Assembly: GCF_001995215.1 (NCBI RefSeq)
Contig: NZ_MUXN01000002.1
Coordinates: forward strand, 62,001-126,000
Source: Amycolatopsis azurea DSM 43854
Lineage (GTDB): Bacteria > Actinomycetota > Actinomycetes > Mycobacteriales > Pseudonocardiaceae
Length of the DNA: 64,000 nucleotides
Direction of reading: 5' to 3'
Part shown: positions 17,461 to 24,964 of the stretch, piece after piece
Layout: each line of letters opens with the position of its first letter
How positions within the stretch are numbered: the first letter of the stretch is position 1
The notes under the pieces: model-generated
Told to the model about the DNA's origin: nothing
The model's input: the letters and a program-made list of their open reading frames with translations, nothing else
Database searches by the model: none
Program-made: the position numbers and the translations under genes

Positions 17461-18040
17461 GGTCCGCCAATCGGGACGGGGCGACGGTGTGGTCGCTGGA
17501 GTAGTTGCCGGGCATGGTCCCGTAGGGCTGATCGCTGCCGGTGGAGGCGAACAGCATCAGGTTGCAGATCCGGGTGCCGGGGTGCAGGAGCACCGGATGC
17601 CGTAGGTGGTTGACGATCTCCAGGGTCAGCACGGCGCCTTTCTCGCTGCCGAAGCCGGGGCTGACCTGACCACAGAGGACGACGCTGATGCCGAGCCGCG
17701 CGTAGTCGCTCGTGCCGTCGACGAGCCCGGCGAGTTTCTCCGAAAGCCCGATTTTCTCCAGGGTCGGCGCGAGGACGACTTCGCCGGGCTCGACGCTGAT
17801 CCTGCCTTCGGCGTCGAGTTCCTTCGGCCGCAGTTCCGGATACGTGGTCCGGTCGGCGATGTCGACGGTTCCGGTCGATTCCAGCGCGAAAGCCTCGTGG
17901 CCGAGCCGCAGGCTGATCGCGGCGGGGCGGACGAGACCGGGTTCGAACGGGGTGATGGAGAGTTCCCCGTTCCGGTGCGCGCGCCTGATCGCCCTGTCGG
18001 TGAGGATCCCGCGGCGCAGCGCGGGCCGGATCAGGGGCAT
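17444..18040 (-). CDS. dCTP deaminase/dUTPase-fold protein
   Basis: The 198-residue protein has the trimeric dUTPase/Dcd fold. The key segment GTSDYARLGISV followed by VSPGFGSEKGAVLTLEIVN and LHPGTRICNLMLF matches Dcd, and the equivalents of the Ser, Arg and the catalytic Glu (in LTLEI) are present, so deamination of dCTP or of a related nucleotide is likely. The start is ATG 18040 (MPLIRPALRRGILTD); longer open sequence upstream lies inside the cupin gene. It overlaps the cupin gene by 10 bp and the ThiL-like gene by 17 bp. It is somewhat longer than housekeeping Dcd at its ends, which suggests a specialised version. Confidence 0.85.
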   Translation of the reverse strand: MPLIRPALRRGILTDRAIRRAHRNGELSITPFEPGLVRPAAISLRLGHEAFALESTGTVDIADRTTYPELRPKELDAEGRISVEPGEVVLAPTLEKIGLSEKLAGLVDGTSDYARLGISVVLCGQVSPGFGSEKGAVLTLEIVNHLRHPVLLHPGTRICNLMLFASTGSDQPYGTMPGNYSSDHTVAPSRLADHVGRN

Positions 18041-18732
18041 GACGCCACCGCTTTCGCGACGGCGCCGACGAGGATCCGGAAGTCGGTCTCGGTCAGTTCG
18101 CCGTTGGGCTGGTCGTCGGTCTGGCCGGGTTCGCAGTAGACCACGGTGGTGCCGGTGCGATGCGGGCCCTGGATCACCACCGTCGCGGTCAGGCCCGCCG
18201 TGATCGGCCGGACGGTGTGCACGACGGTGGTGTCGCACGAGTAGACGTCGCCACGCCGGACGTGCGGGGTCTTCTCCACCGCGAGCCGGGCTTCGCCGTC
18301 CGCGAGCAACGCGGCCGGATTCGCCGGATCGGCGCCGTAGCGGAAGCGGTTGTGCGCCTTGCCGCCTTCGGGCGTTTCGCGGTACTCGACCATGTGCAGG
18401 CCTTCGCCCGCGACGATGGCCGAGGCGAATTCCCAGCGGTGGCTGTGCGGATTGGATTCACCGCGGGACGGTTCCGCGGATTCCGGCCAGACGTGGAGCC
18501 GGATCCGGAAATCGGCCGAAGAGTGGAGCACCATTTTGGCGAATCCGTTGGGATGCCAGTAGGAACGCTTCGCCGCGGCGCGCACGGCTTCTTCGTCGCC
18601 GAGGATTTCTTCGAGCCACGCGAGAAAAGTGCCCGGGGCGTCCTGGACCCGGTGTGCCACCGTGCGCAGCCAGGTGAGGTCCGCGTCGCCGTCCGGAGCG
18701 GCGACGAGGGTCGAGGGCGGAGAGTCGATCAT
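18031..18732 (-). CDS. Cupin-fold protein, possible metal-dependent oxygenase
   Basis: A soluble 233-residue protein whose centre looks like a cupin: NPHSHRWEFASAIVAGEGLHMVEY supplies His-x-His and a later Glu, and VRRGDVYSCDTTVVHTVRP supplies the last His. Such residues normally bind iron, manganese or zinc. The N-terminal 90 residues are helical. It is not close enough to cysteine dioxygenase or another named cupin for me to assign a reaction. ATG 18732 overlaps the stop of the XRE gene as ATGA, and its end overlaps the Dcd-like gene, so it is translationally coupled on both sides. Confidence 0.7.
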   Translation of the reverse strand: MIDSPPSTLVAAPDGDADLTWLRTVAHRVQDAPGTFLAWLEEILGDEEAVRAAAKRSYWHPNGFAKMVLHSSADFRIRLHVWPESAEPSRGESNPHSHRWEFASAIVAGEGLHMVEYRETPEGGKAHNRFRYGADPANPAALLADGEARLAVEKTPHVRRGDVYSCDTTVVHTVRPITAGLTATVVIQGPHRTGTTVVYCEPGQTDDQPNGELTETDFRILVGAVAKAVASCP

Positions 18733-20009
18733 GGAGTTCCTGGGGGGCTGAGCGGGGGTGCGGCGGCCGCGAGCGCGGCCGCGCGGAGGGCGGTGACGGC
18801 GTCCAGCGTCTGCCAGATCGGGAGGTCGCCGCTGCCCCAGACCCACAGTCCTTGTTCGGCGTCGTAGCGCTCCCAAAGGGTTCCGAGCGCGCGGTTGAGC
18901 CGGGGGAGGGGGAGGGAGGGGGCGTTCGCGAGCGCTTGGACGACCCAGGCGGCGGTGAAGTGCCGGATGATGATCCGGGTCGTTCCTTCACCGTCGGGAC
19001 GAGGCCTTTCCAGGTCCTCGGCCACGCCGTCGTCCGAGTGCGACCGCTCGATGAGCCATTGTGTGGCTTCGTCGGCCGCTTCCCGGACATCGTTGCGATC
19101 TTCACGGCTGCGCAGGACGTCCCGGAGAGCGACGACCGACCGCGCGGTGTGGACCACCGAGGCCTCCGGGGCGACGAGGCCGGCCTCGTTCTTCTCCGGC
19201 CACAGGCGTGAGCCGTCGAAGTCGAGCCGGGCCGCCAGGAGGGCGTCGATCAGCCGGTCGGTCAGCGGGGCGTCCGGCCGCAGCCGGACCGCCGTGTGCA
19301 GCACGGCGGACAACAGGTACGGGCGGGTCCGGCTGTACAGGTCGAGCGACCCGTCGAGTCGTGCCAGCCCTTCGTCGGCGGACATCGTGCTGGTGCGGAA
19401 GAGGGCGTCGACCACCGACGCGGTGGTCTCCGGTCGTTTCCCGCCCGCGCGGCCCCGCCAGCCGTGCATCGATTGGAGCCGGTAGAGATCTTCGGCGAGC
19501 GTATGTAGGTCGATGTAGGGATCGCCTACCAGCAGCATCGTATTGATCCCATACGCGGTGCTGAGTGCCTTCGGCCCGGTGTTCTTCTGCAGGTTGTGGC
19601 GCCAGCCGAGCGGTTTGCCGTCGGCGTCGTGGATCAGGTGCTCGGTGAGTTTGGCGCCGACGGTGTGGAAGACCTGGAGCAGCGAACGAGAGGTGTCGAC
19701 GACGCCTGCGTCGCCGACCGCGGGCGGGGCGTGCTCCTGGGGTGATCGGGCCTTCTCCACCAGCCTGAACAGCTTGTTCGCGGCGCGGAAGTGGTCGTCG
19801 AGCTGGCGGGCGTTGTGCGGCGACGGCAGGTACTTCGCGGTCTCCCACTGGGTCAGGTTCGCCCTGGTGACACCGATGATCCGGGCGGTCTCGGCCTGCG
19901 TTTCGCCCGCGGCCTTGCGCAGCCGCCGCAGCTCACGGCCGACATCCGACGCGGTAACGGTTTCCGCATCGGGACTTACCGGCCGGTCCCCGGCCGATGT
20001 AGGCTTCAT
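18729..20009 (-). CDS. XRE-type regulator with alpha/alpha-toroid C-terminal domain
   Basis: A 426-residue protein. Residues about 23-75 are a helix-turn-helix of the XRE family (RKAAGETQAETARIIGVTRA and LTQWET). The remaining 330 residues are repeated helical hairpins that look like an alpha/alpha-toroid (terpene-cyclase or prenyltransferase-like) fold, e.g. SVVDALFRTS, PYLLSAVLHTAVRLRP, ASVVHTARSVVALRDVL and LWVWGSGDLPIWQTLDAVTA. The toroid may sense a ligand or carry a reaction. ATG 20009 has no good ribosome-binding site; GTG 20024 is the alternative. It is the first gene of a four-gene overlapping operon, and ATGTAGG repeats plus a palindrome surround its start, suggesting self-regulation. 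Confidence 0.75.
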   Translation of the reverse strand: MKPTSAGDRPVSPDAETVTASDVGRELRRLRKAAGETQAETARIIGVTRANLTQWETAKYLPSPHNARQLDDHFRAANKLFRLVEKARSPQEHAPPAVGDAGVVDTSRSLLQVFHTVGAKLTEHLIHDADGKPLGWRHNLQKNTGPKALSTAYGINTMLLVGDPYIDLHTLAEDLYRLQSMHGWRGRAGGKRPETTASVVDALFRTSTMSADEGLARLDGSLDLYSRTRPYLLSAVLHTAVRLRPDAPLTDRLIDALLAARLDFDGSRLWPEKNEAGLVAPEASVVHTARSVVALRDVLRSREDRNDVREAADEATQWLIERSHSDDGVAEDLERPRPDGEGTTRIIIRHFTAAWVVQALANAPSLPLPRLNRALGTLWERYDAEQGLWVWGSGDLPIWQTLDAVTALRAAALAAAAPPLSPPGTP

Positions 20010-20056
20010 GTAGGCACTAGACACGGGCTTACCTACCTCGGGTAGGCAATGTAGGG
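19997..20056. promoter_or_regulatory. Repeat-rich operator region of the XRE operon
   Basis: ATGTAGGC occurs at 19997-20004 and again at 20008-20015, one helical turn apart, and ATGTAGGG at 20049-20056. Between them is the palindrome CCTACC-TCG-GGTAGG (20032-20046). All share the core GTAGG. They flank the start codon of the XRE gene, as expected of an autoregulated operon. The rest of the 363-bp gap up to 20372 has a GTCACA/TGTGAC pair with a 13-bp spacer (20133-20157) and no gene that I can support. Confidence 0.5.
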
Positions 20057-20372
20057 CGGTGACTGAACGTGCACACAACGGCGAGAGTACAGCAAGCGAA
20101 TCGGACCGCGCTGGCGCGTCGGTCAACGTCGTGTCACAACGTGGGAATGGCTGTGACGCGCCCTGTTCTGCCAGGTCCGAGGGTGCGAGACCCGCCGGGA
20201 GGCCAGGGCCGGTGCGACCCGGGCGCGACCGGAAAGCGGATGCTGTCAGCCATCTGATCGTAACGCTGCGCATCCGAACCGGTTCGAGCCGCCTGTGGGC
20301 CACACGAATGCCGGAGTAGGCGTCGTGTGTGCCGACCCGAATCCGCGTTTTGCAGTATCGGGGGTGAACTTC

Positions 20373-20705
20373 ATGTCCCACCACGAGATCCACACGGCAA
20401 CACCCCGACCTTGGTTCGATCGGCTTCTCGCGCGCTTCCACGAATGGCTGTTCGCGGCGGAGGAGGACCGCCGGGCGGCCGCGCGCGGCTGGCAGGTGAC
20501 TCGCGTGCCGGGGAGCAGGCGCCGCGTCTACCGCGATCCGCGCTGGGACACCGTGCACGCGTGCGAACCGTGCGGGGGCACGGGCTGGTGGCCCTACGAG
20601 GACGCCGTTTGCCCGGACTGCTCCGGTGCCGGTGTCGTCCGCTCCATTCCCGCGGCGGCGGTGGCCGCCGAACAGACCGCCGGACGGACAGGAGGAAGGT
20701 CATGA
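20373..20705 (+). CDS. Small DnaJ-type zinc-finger protein
   Basis: A 110-residue protein with a paired CxxCxGxG zinc finger: CEPCGGTGWWPYEDAVCPDC ends in SGAG, as in the cysteine-rich part of DnaJ, but there is no J domain. The N-terminal part is basic and helical (WFDRLLARFHEWLF). ATG 20373 follows GGGGTGA by five bases; GTG 20364 is an alternative. It overlaps the next gene as ATGA, so the two act together. Small zinc-finger proteins of this sort next to a short membrane protein are found near conjugation genes of actinomycete integrative elements, but no integrase or transfer ATPase is nearby. Confidence 0.7.
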   Translation: MSHHEIHTATPRPWFDRLLARFHEWLFAAEEDRRAAARGWQVTRVPGSRRRVYRDPRWDTVHACEPCGGTGWWPYEDAVCPDCSGAGVVRSIPAAAVAAEQTAGRTGGRS

Positions 20706-21328
20706 GCCGTTGGCAGGAACCCCAGGCGATCGCCGAGCTGGCCAGGGAGGTCACGGTGGTCAGGCGGCCCAACCCGCTCGTCGCGCTGTACCACTGGCGC
20801 TACGAGATCGGTGCGCTGCTCGTCTTCCCGTACGCGTTGTTCACGCTGTTCCAGGCCGTGGGCCCGATCTGGGCCGCGGTCGTGCTGTTCGGCGTCGCGA
20901 ACTGGCTGTTCTACTGGAAAGCGGCGCGGCGCTTCCTCCGCGACCGGCTCCGCTCGATCGTCGTGCAGCACCGGCTGCGGACCGGGTTCGCCCGGGCGCG
21001 GGTGTGCACGCTCGACGGCAAGCTGCCGGTGATCCTGTGGACCAAACCGCGGGGTGACGAGGTCGAGGTGACCGTGTTCTGCCCGGCGGGGGTCGGCTAC
21101 GAGCGCATCGAGCAGCGGCGGGCCCTGCTCGCCGCGGCGTGCTTCGCCACCGACGTCCACGTGTACCGCCATCACAAGCGCGCCAACGTGGTGCACCTTT
21201 CGGTCTGCACCGCGCGGTTGCGCAAGGACGCCGACGAGGACGAGCTCGTTCCCGCACCGCGCTACGCCGGGCAAACGGGCGGTGTCGTCCTGCCCGTCCA
21301 GGACATGTCGCGAGGGTTCCTCGTCTGA
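20702..21328 (+). CDS. Membrane-anchored protein of unknown function
   Basis: A 208-residue protein with two adjacent membrane helices (about residues 38-75: IGALLVFPYALFTLF and AAVVLFGVANWLFYW) and a cytoplasmic domain of about 130 residues rich in Arg and His. The soluble part contains LDGKLPVILWTK and GVGYERIEQRRALLAAACFA, which reminds me of the region before the motor domain of TraB/FtsK-like transfer proteins, but the Walker motifs are missing. It is coupled to the zinc-finger gene by an ATGA overlap. It could be a relic or a helper of an integrative element; the function is unknown. Confidence 0.65.
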   Translation: MSRWQEPQAIAELAREVTVVRRPNPLVALYHWRYEIGALLVFPYALFTLFQAVGPIWAAVVLFGVANWLFYWKAARRFLRDRLRSIVVQHRLRTGFARARVCTLDGKLPVILWTKPRGDEVEVTVFCPAGVGYERIEQRRALLAAACFATDVHVYRHHKRANVVHLSVCTARLRKDADEDELVPAPRYAGQTGGVVLPVQDMSRGFLV

Positions 21329-21350
21329 CGCGGTGAAGAATCGTGTCTCG

Positions 21351-22016
21351 TCAGGCCGGGCCGTCGGGATCGCCGACGGCCCGGGCCGGGATGAGCAGCG
21401 ACGCCAGCGCGATCAGCCCGGTCAGCGCCATCGCGCGTTCGACCAGGCCCAGCGGGATCGCCTGCCACCACGGCCTGCCGCCGTTCATCGAGACCACGAT
21501 CGCCCCGAGGATCACGCCGAACCAGGCCAGTGCCGCCACCGCGAGCACCCGCGTCACCGCGCGGCGGGCGGGGGAGGACGGGAAGACGGCTTTCGCGGCG
21601 AACCACACCGCCAGTGGCAGGCAGATGAAGGCCACGACGCTCGCGATCCGGTGCACGGTGCCACCGGTGCTGGGCCCGATGGCCCAGTTGTTCTTGGGGA
21701 ACGCCACGATCACCACCAGGCTCACCGTCCAGAGCGCGCAGAAGACCGACGCCGCGGACAGCGCGGGCAGGTGCTTGCGGCGGATCAGCGCGCCGAAGCC
21801 GATCGCCGAACCGATGGCGACCAGCAGGACCGCGACGTCGAAGATCCACTTGTTCTCGCTCAGCGCGTATTCGCTGATGGTGCGGCGGACCGGGCTGATG
21901 TCGCTGGTGGCGGGGAGGACCTGCAGCAGCAGGATCAGCAGTGCTCCGCCGGCGACCGAGCCCACGGCGGCCAGCAGGGCCAGCGGTGATCTGGCGGTGA
22001 CCTCGGACGTCGTCAT
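21351..22016 (-). CDS. DUF998-type integral membrane protein
   Basis: A 221-residue protein with six predicted membrane helices, for example VGSVAGGALLILLLQVLP, WIFDVAVLLVAIGSAIGF and ALTGLIALASLLIPA. The loop after helix 1 (SPVRRTISEYALSENKW) is characteristic of DUF998 proteins. The function is unknown. ATG 22016 (MTTSEVTARSP) is used rather than an upstream in-frame start at 22037, because GGAAAGG-like sequence is absent further up and the protein aligns from here. It converges with the membrane protein at 20702 and diverges from the carboxypeptidase. Confidence 0.8.
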   Translation of the reverse strand: MTTSEVTARSPLALLAAVGSVAGGALLILLLQVLPATSDISPVRRTISEYALSENKWIFDVAVLLVAIGSAIGFGALIRRKHLPALSAASVFCALWTVSLVVIVAFPKNNWAIGPSTGGTVHRIASVVAFICLPLAVWFAAKAVFPSSPARRAVTRVLAVAALAWFGVILGAIVVSMNGGRPWWQAIPLGLVERAMALTGLIALASLLIPARAVGDPDGPA

Positions 22017-22057
22017 GGTGGAAAGGTAACCGCCCAACCTGAAGGTTTTCTTAGGTC

Positions 22058-22079
22058 TTCCTGTCGGAATCGACAGGAA
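22058..22079. promoter_or_regulatory. Inverted repeat in divergent promoter region
   Basis: TTCCTGTCG-GAAT-CGACAGGAA is a perfect 9-4-9 inverted repeat in the 236-bp gap between the DUF998 gene (minus) and the carboxypeptidase gene (plus). Being upstream of both, it is more likely an operator than a terminator. Confidence 0.45.
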
Positions 22080-22252
22080 AGTCCCATTCTATGGCGTCCA
22101 TCCGCGGTGATCGTTCCTGCACTTTCGGTGAGATCGTTGGGCCGAAAGGGGTGCAGACGACTTGTGGCGGGTCCCCCGGGTGGGGTCTCGGGTCTAGTGT
22201 CTCGCTACCGGTGACCTCACCCGGTCACCGGACTGTCCAAGGAGGTCAGTCT

Positions 22253-24751
22253 GTGGGGTATTCACCAAACCGGCGAAGAGCGGGATGGACGGCGGCGACA
22301 CTGGTGCTCGCCGGCACCTTCGTGGCCCTTCCGTCGGCCACGACGGCGGGGGCCGCGGACAACGTGGTGCGCGCCAATCAGGCCGTGGCACGGTCCTGTT
22401 TCGCCGCGTTGCAGAAGCCGGGTGCGTCCGGCACCGACCGCCGTGAGTTCACGTCCACAGTAGACGGTCTGCTGCAGGCGCGCCTCGCGCCTCGTGGCGG
22501 CACCGAAGGCGACTGGGACCTCGCGGTATTCGATCAGGCGACCGGTGCCGTGGTCGCCGCGTCCGCCGCGTTGCGCAGTCACGAACTCGCCGAAGGATTC
22601 GTGAAGAAGGGCCAGAAGCTGGTCGTGCAGACCTGCCGGTACGACGGGCAGACCCGCGACGCGGTACTGGGGGTCGACTTCCTCGCGCTCACCCCGCAGG
22701 GGACACCGACCGGCGCCGCGCCCGCGCCGCAGCGCGCCGAACTGGTCCGGGTCGAAACCCCGGCCAAGCAGGACAAGGACAAACTCCTCCGGCTCGGGCT
22801 GGACGTCACCGAGAAGGCCGACGCGACCGGCGTCGAGGTCGTCCTCGCCAACGACGCCGACCGCAAGACGCTGGCGGACAACGGCTTCAAGTCGAAGGTG
22901 GTCGACGCCGACCTTTCGGCCCGGTCGATCCAGAACGCCAAGACCGACCGCGAGTACGCCGCGAAGACGCCGGGCTCCACCCTGCCGTCCGGGCGCACGA
23001 GCTACCGGCACCTCTACGACTACCAGTTCGAGGTCAAGGAACTGGCCCGCAAGAACCCCAAGCTGGCCACGGCGTTCACGCTGCCGCAGCCGACCTGGGA
23101 AGGCCGTGACGTCGTCGGTCTCGAGATCGCGACCGACGTCAAGAACATCACGGACGGCAAACCCGTCAACTTCACCATGGGCGTGCACCACGCCCGGGAG
23201 TGGCCCGCGGGCGAGCACGCCATGGAATGGGCCCACGAACTGATCAAGGGCTACACCGGCAACAACCCCGAGGTTCGCGGTCTGGTCGGCCGGACGCGCA
23301 ACATCATCGTGCCGATCGTCAACCCCGACGGCTTCGAAATCTCCCGTGAGGCCGAGCCCAAGGGCGACTTCTCGCGGTTCGACTACGAGATGAAGCGCAA
23401 GAACTGCAACGTCAACGACTCGCCCAAGGAATTCGCGACCGGCGTCTGCAAGGCCAACCCCGGCGGCCGTGAACGTGGCACCGACCCGAACCGCAACTAC
23501 GCGGGCTTCTGGGGCGGCGCGGGCGCGTCGACCCTGTGGCGCAGCGACACGTTCCGCGGCTCCGGCCCGTTCTCCGAGCCCGAGACGCAGAACATCCGCT
23601 CGATCGTGTCCAACCGCCAGGTGACCAACCTGATCACGCTGCACACCTTCTCGAACCTGGTGCTGCGTGTCCCGGGTGTCGCCGCCGTCCGCCCGCCGCT
23701 CGACGAGCCGGCGTACAAGGCGCTCGGCGACAAGATGGCTTCGCGCAACGGATACACCAGCCAGCCGTCGTGGGCGCTCTACGACACGACCGGTTCGACC
23801 GAGGACTGGTCGTACTGGGCCACCGGTGGCTGGGGCTTCACCTTCGAGATCGGCAACACCGAGTTCCACCCGCCGTTCCAGGCAGGTGTCGTCGCCGAGT
23901 ACACCGGCGTCGCCCCGGCGGCCGGTGCGGGCAAGGGCGGCAACCGTGCGGCCTTCATCGACATGCTGGCCAACGCCGCCGACCCGGCGGCGCACTCGAC
24001 GCTGATCGGTACGGCGCCGAAGGGCTACCAGCTGAAGCTGCACAAGACCTTCCAGACGCCGACCTCCCCGGTGGTGCAGCCCGACGGCTCGACGAAGCCG
24101 CCGATCTACGTCACCGACGACCTGAACTCGTCGCTGTCCTCGACCGGTGGCCGGTTCGCGTGGTCGATCAACCCGTCGACCCGTCCCTACGTCGCGGGCC
24201 GCTACGGCCGCGAGCCGCAGGGTCCGGCGCAGGCCGGCATCGCGGTGACCAACCCGCCGGGTGTGCCCGCGCCGAACGCGAACTACCCGACCGACCCGAC
24301 GTCGGAGAGCTTCACGTTCCACGTCGACGGGCTGCCGAAGGTGGACAACGGGAAGTTCAGCGTCGACGTCAAGTGGGCCAGCCAGGACACCGACTGGGAC
24401 CTGTACGTCTTCGACGCCGCGGGCAACATGGTGTCGTCGTCGGCGAACGGTTCGACCACGGAAGAGCACGCGATCCTGTACGACCCGCCCGCCGGGGACT
24501 ACCGGGCCGTGCTGGTCAACTACGCGCAGGCGAACCCGTCCACTGTGGACGACTGGACCGGCGGTGTCTCGTTCCAGGCGCCGATCCCGCCGACCTACGG
24601 TCCCAAGGAGGCGTACCAGCTGACCTGTACGTCGCCGAAGGGCAAGCTCGTCGGGCTCGCGGACGTCTACATCGACCGCGGCCAGACGGTCGACGTCGGT
24701 GAGGTCTGCACCCGTTCCGCGCGCGCCAACAAGGAGCGCTCGGGCCGGTAG
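22253..24751 (+). CDS. Secreted M14-family zinc carboxypeptidase
   Basis: An 832-residue exported peptidase. The start GTG 22253 has AAGGAGG seven bases upstream, and the first 40 residues are a signal peptide (NRRRAGWTAATLVLAGTF, then TAGAADN). The M14 domain shows the zinc ligands His313 and Glu316 (VHHARE) and His464 (LHTFSN), NPDGFE, DPNRNYAGFWGG and the catalytic Glu532 in FTFEIGNTE. The C-terminal part (KWASQDTDWDLYVFDAAGN) is a beta-sandwich like pre-peptidase C-terminal domains, and a related stretch (EGDWDLAVFDQATG) occurs near residue 85, so the enzyme may carry two such domains. It should trim C-terminal residues from extracellular peptides. Two hairpin repeats follow its stop. Confidence 0.92.
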   Translation: MGYSPNRRRAGWTAATLVLAGTFVALPSATTAGAADNVVRANQAVARSCFAALQKPGASGTDRREFTSTVDGLLQARLAPRGGTEGDWDLAVFDQATGAVVAASAALRSHELAEGFVKKGQKLVVQTCRYDGQTRDAVLGVDFLALTPQGTPTGAAPAPQRAELVRVETPAKQDKDKLLRLGLDVTEKADATGVEVVLANDADRKTLADNGFKSKVVDADLSARSIQNAKTDREYAAKTPGSTLPSGRTSYRHLYDYQFEVKELARKNPKLATAFTLPQPTWEGRDVVGLEIATDVKNITDGKPVNFTMGVHHAREWPAGEHAMEWAHELIKGYTGNNPEVRGLVGRTRNIIVPIVNPDGFEISREAEPKGDFSRFDYEMKRKNCNVNDSPKEFATGVCKANPGGRERGTDPNRNYAGFWGGAGASTLWRSDTFRGSGPFSEPETQNIRSIVSNRQVTNLITLHTFSNLVLRVPGVAAVRPPLDEPAYKALGDKMASRNGYTSQPSWALYDTTGSTEDWSYWATGGWGFTFEIGNTEFHPPFQAGVVAEYTGVAPAAGAGKGGNRAAFIDMLANAADPAAHSTLIGTAPKGYQLKLHKTFQTPTSPVVQPDGSTKPPIYVTDDLNSSLSSTGGRFAWSINPSTRPYVAGRYGREPQGPAQAGIAVTNPPGVPAPNANYPTDPTSESFTFHVDGLPKVDNGKFSVDVKWASQDTDWDLYVFDAAGNMVSSSANGSTTEEHAILYDPPAGDYRAVLVNYAQANPSTVDDWTGGVSFQAPIPPTYGPKEAYQLTCTSPKGKLVGLADVYIDRGQTVDVGEVCTRSARANKERSGR

Positions 24752-24760
24752 TTCTCTTTC

Positions 24761-24817
24761 AGTACATGAAGGCCCCCTTCCTTGCGCCAGGCGCAAGGAA
24801 GGGGGCCTTCATGTACT
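24761..24817. repeat. Dispersed 57-bp palindrome, family B copy 1 (probable terminator)
   Basis: Two 28-base arms starting AGTACATGAAGGCCCCCTTC pair perfectly around a single central base. It starts nine bases after the carboxypeptidase stop. A nearly identical palindrome occurs at 56126-56184. Because it is symmetric, both strands read MKAPFLAPG..., which should not be taken as a gene. Confidence 0.8.
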
Positions 24818-24872
24818 GCGTCGGATGTGGGGTCCGGCATGCTGGGAACGTCGCGTCGATGCTCCGGCTCGC

Positions 24873-24925
24873 GTTGCGAAAGCCACTTTCGCGACGTCTG
24901 GTGTCCCGAAAGTGGCTTTCGCGAC
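24873..24925. repeat. Dispersed 53-bp hairpin element, family A copy 2
   Basis: Units at 24873-24895 and 24903-24925 in inverted orientation, with a 7-base spacer GTCTGGT. The pairing cores are GCGAAAGCCACTTTCG (24876-24891) and CGAAAGTGGCTTTCGC (24907-24922). Ends and spacer have drifted from the other copies. It lies in the convergent gap between the carboxypeptidase and the DnaJ-NERD gene, 55 bp after family B copy 1. Confidence 0.75.
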
Positions 24926-24964
24926 ACCTTCCGGTCCGGACCTGCCCAGAGACCGCGTCCCGGA

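Noticed and set aside
20059..20319. An 86-codon frame in the gap between the XRE and zinc-finger genes
   Set aside because: No ribosome-binding site, low-complexity Arg/Ala/Gly composition, and it overlaps the operator region.
24766..24816. Short frames reading MKAPFLAPG in the palindrome, on both strands and again at 56133
   Set aside because: The reading is forced by the symmetry of the palindrome; no ribosome-binding site and a much better explanation as hairpin DNA.
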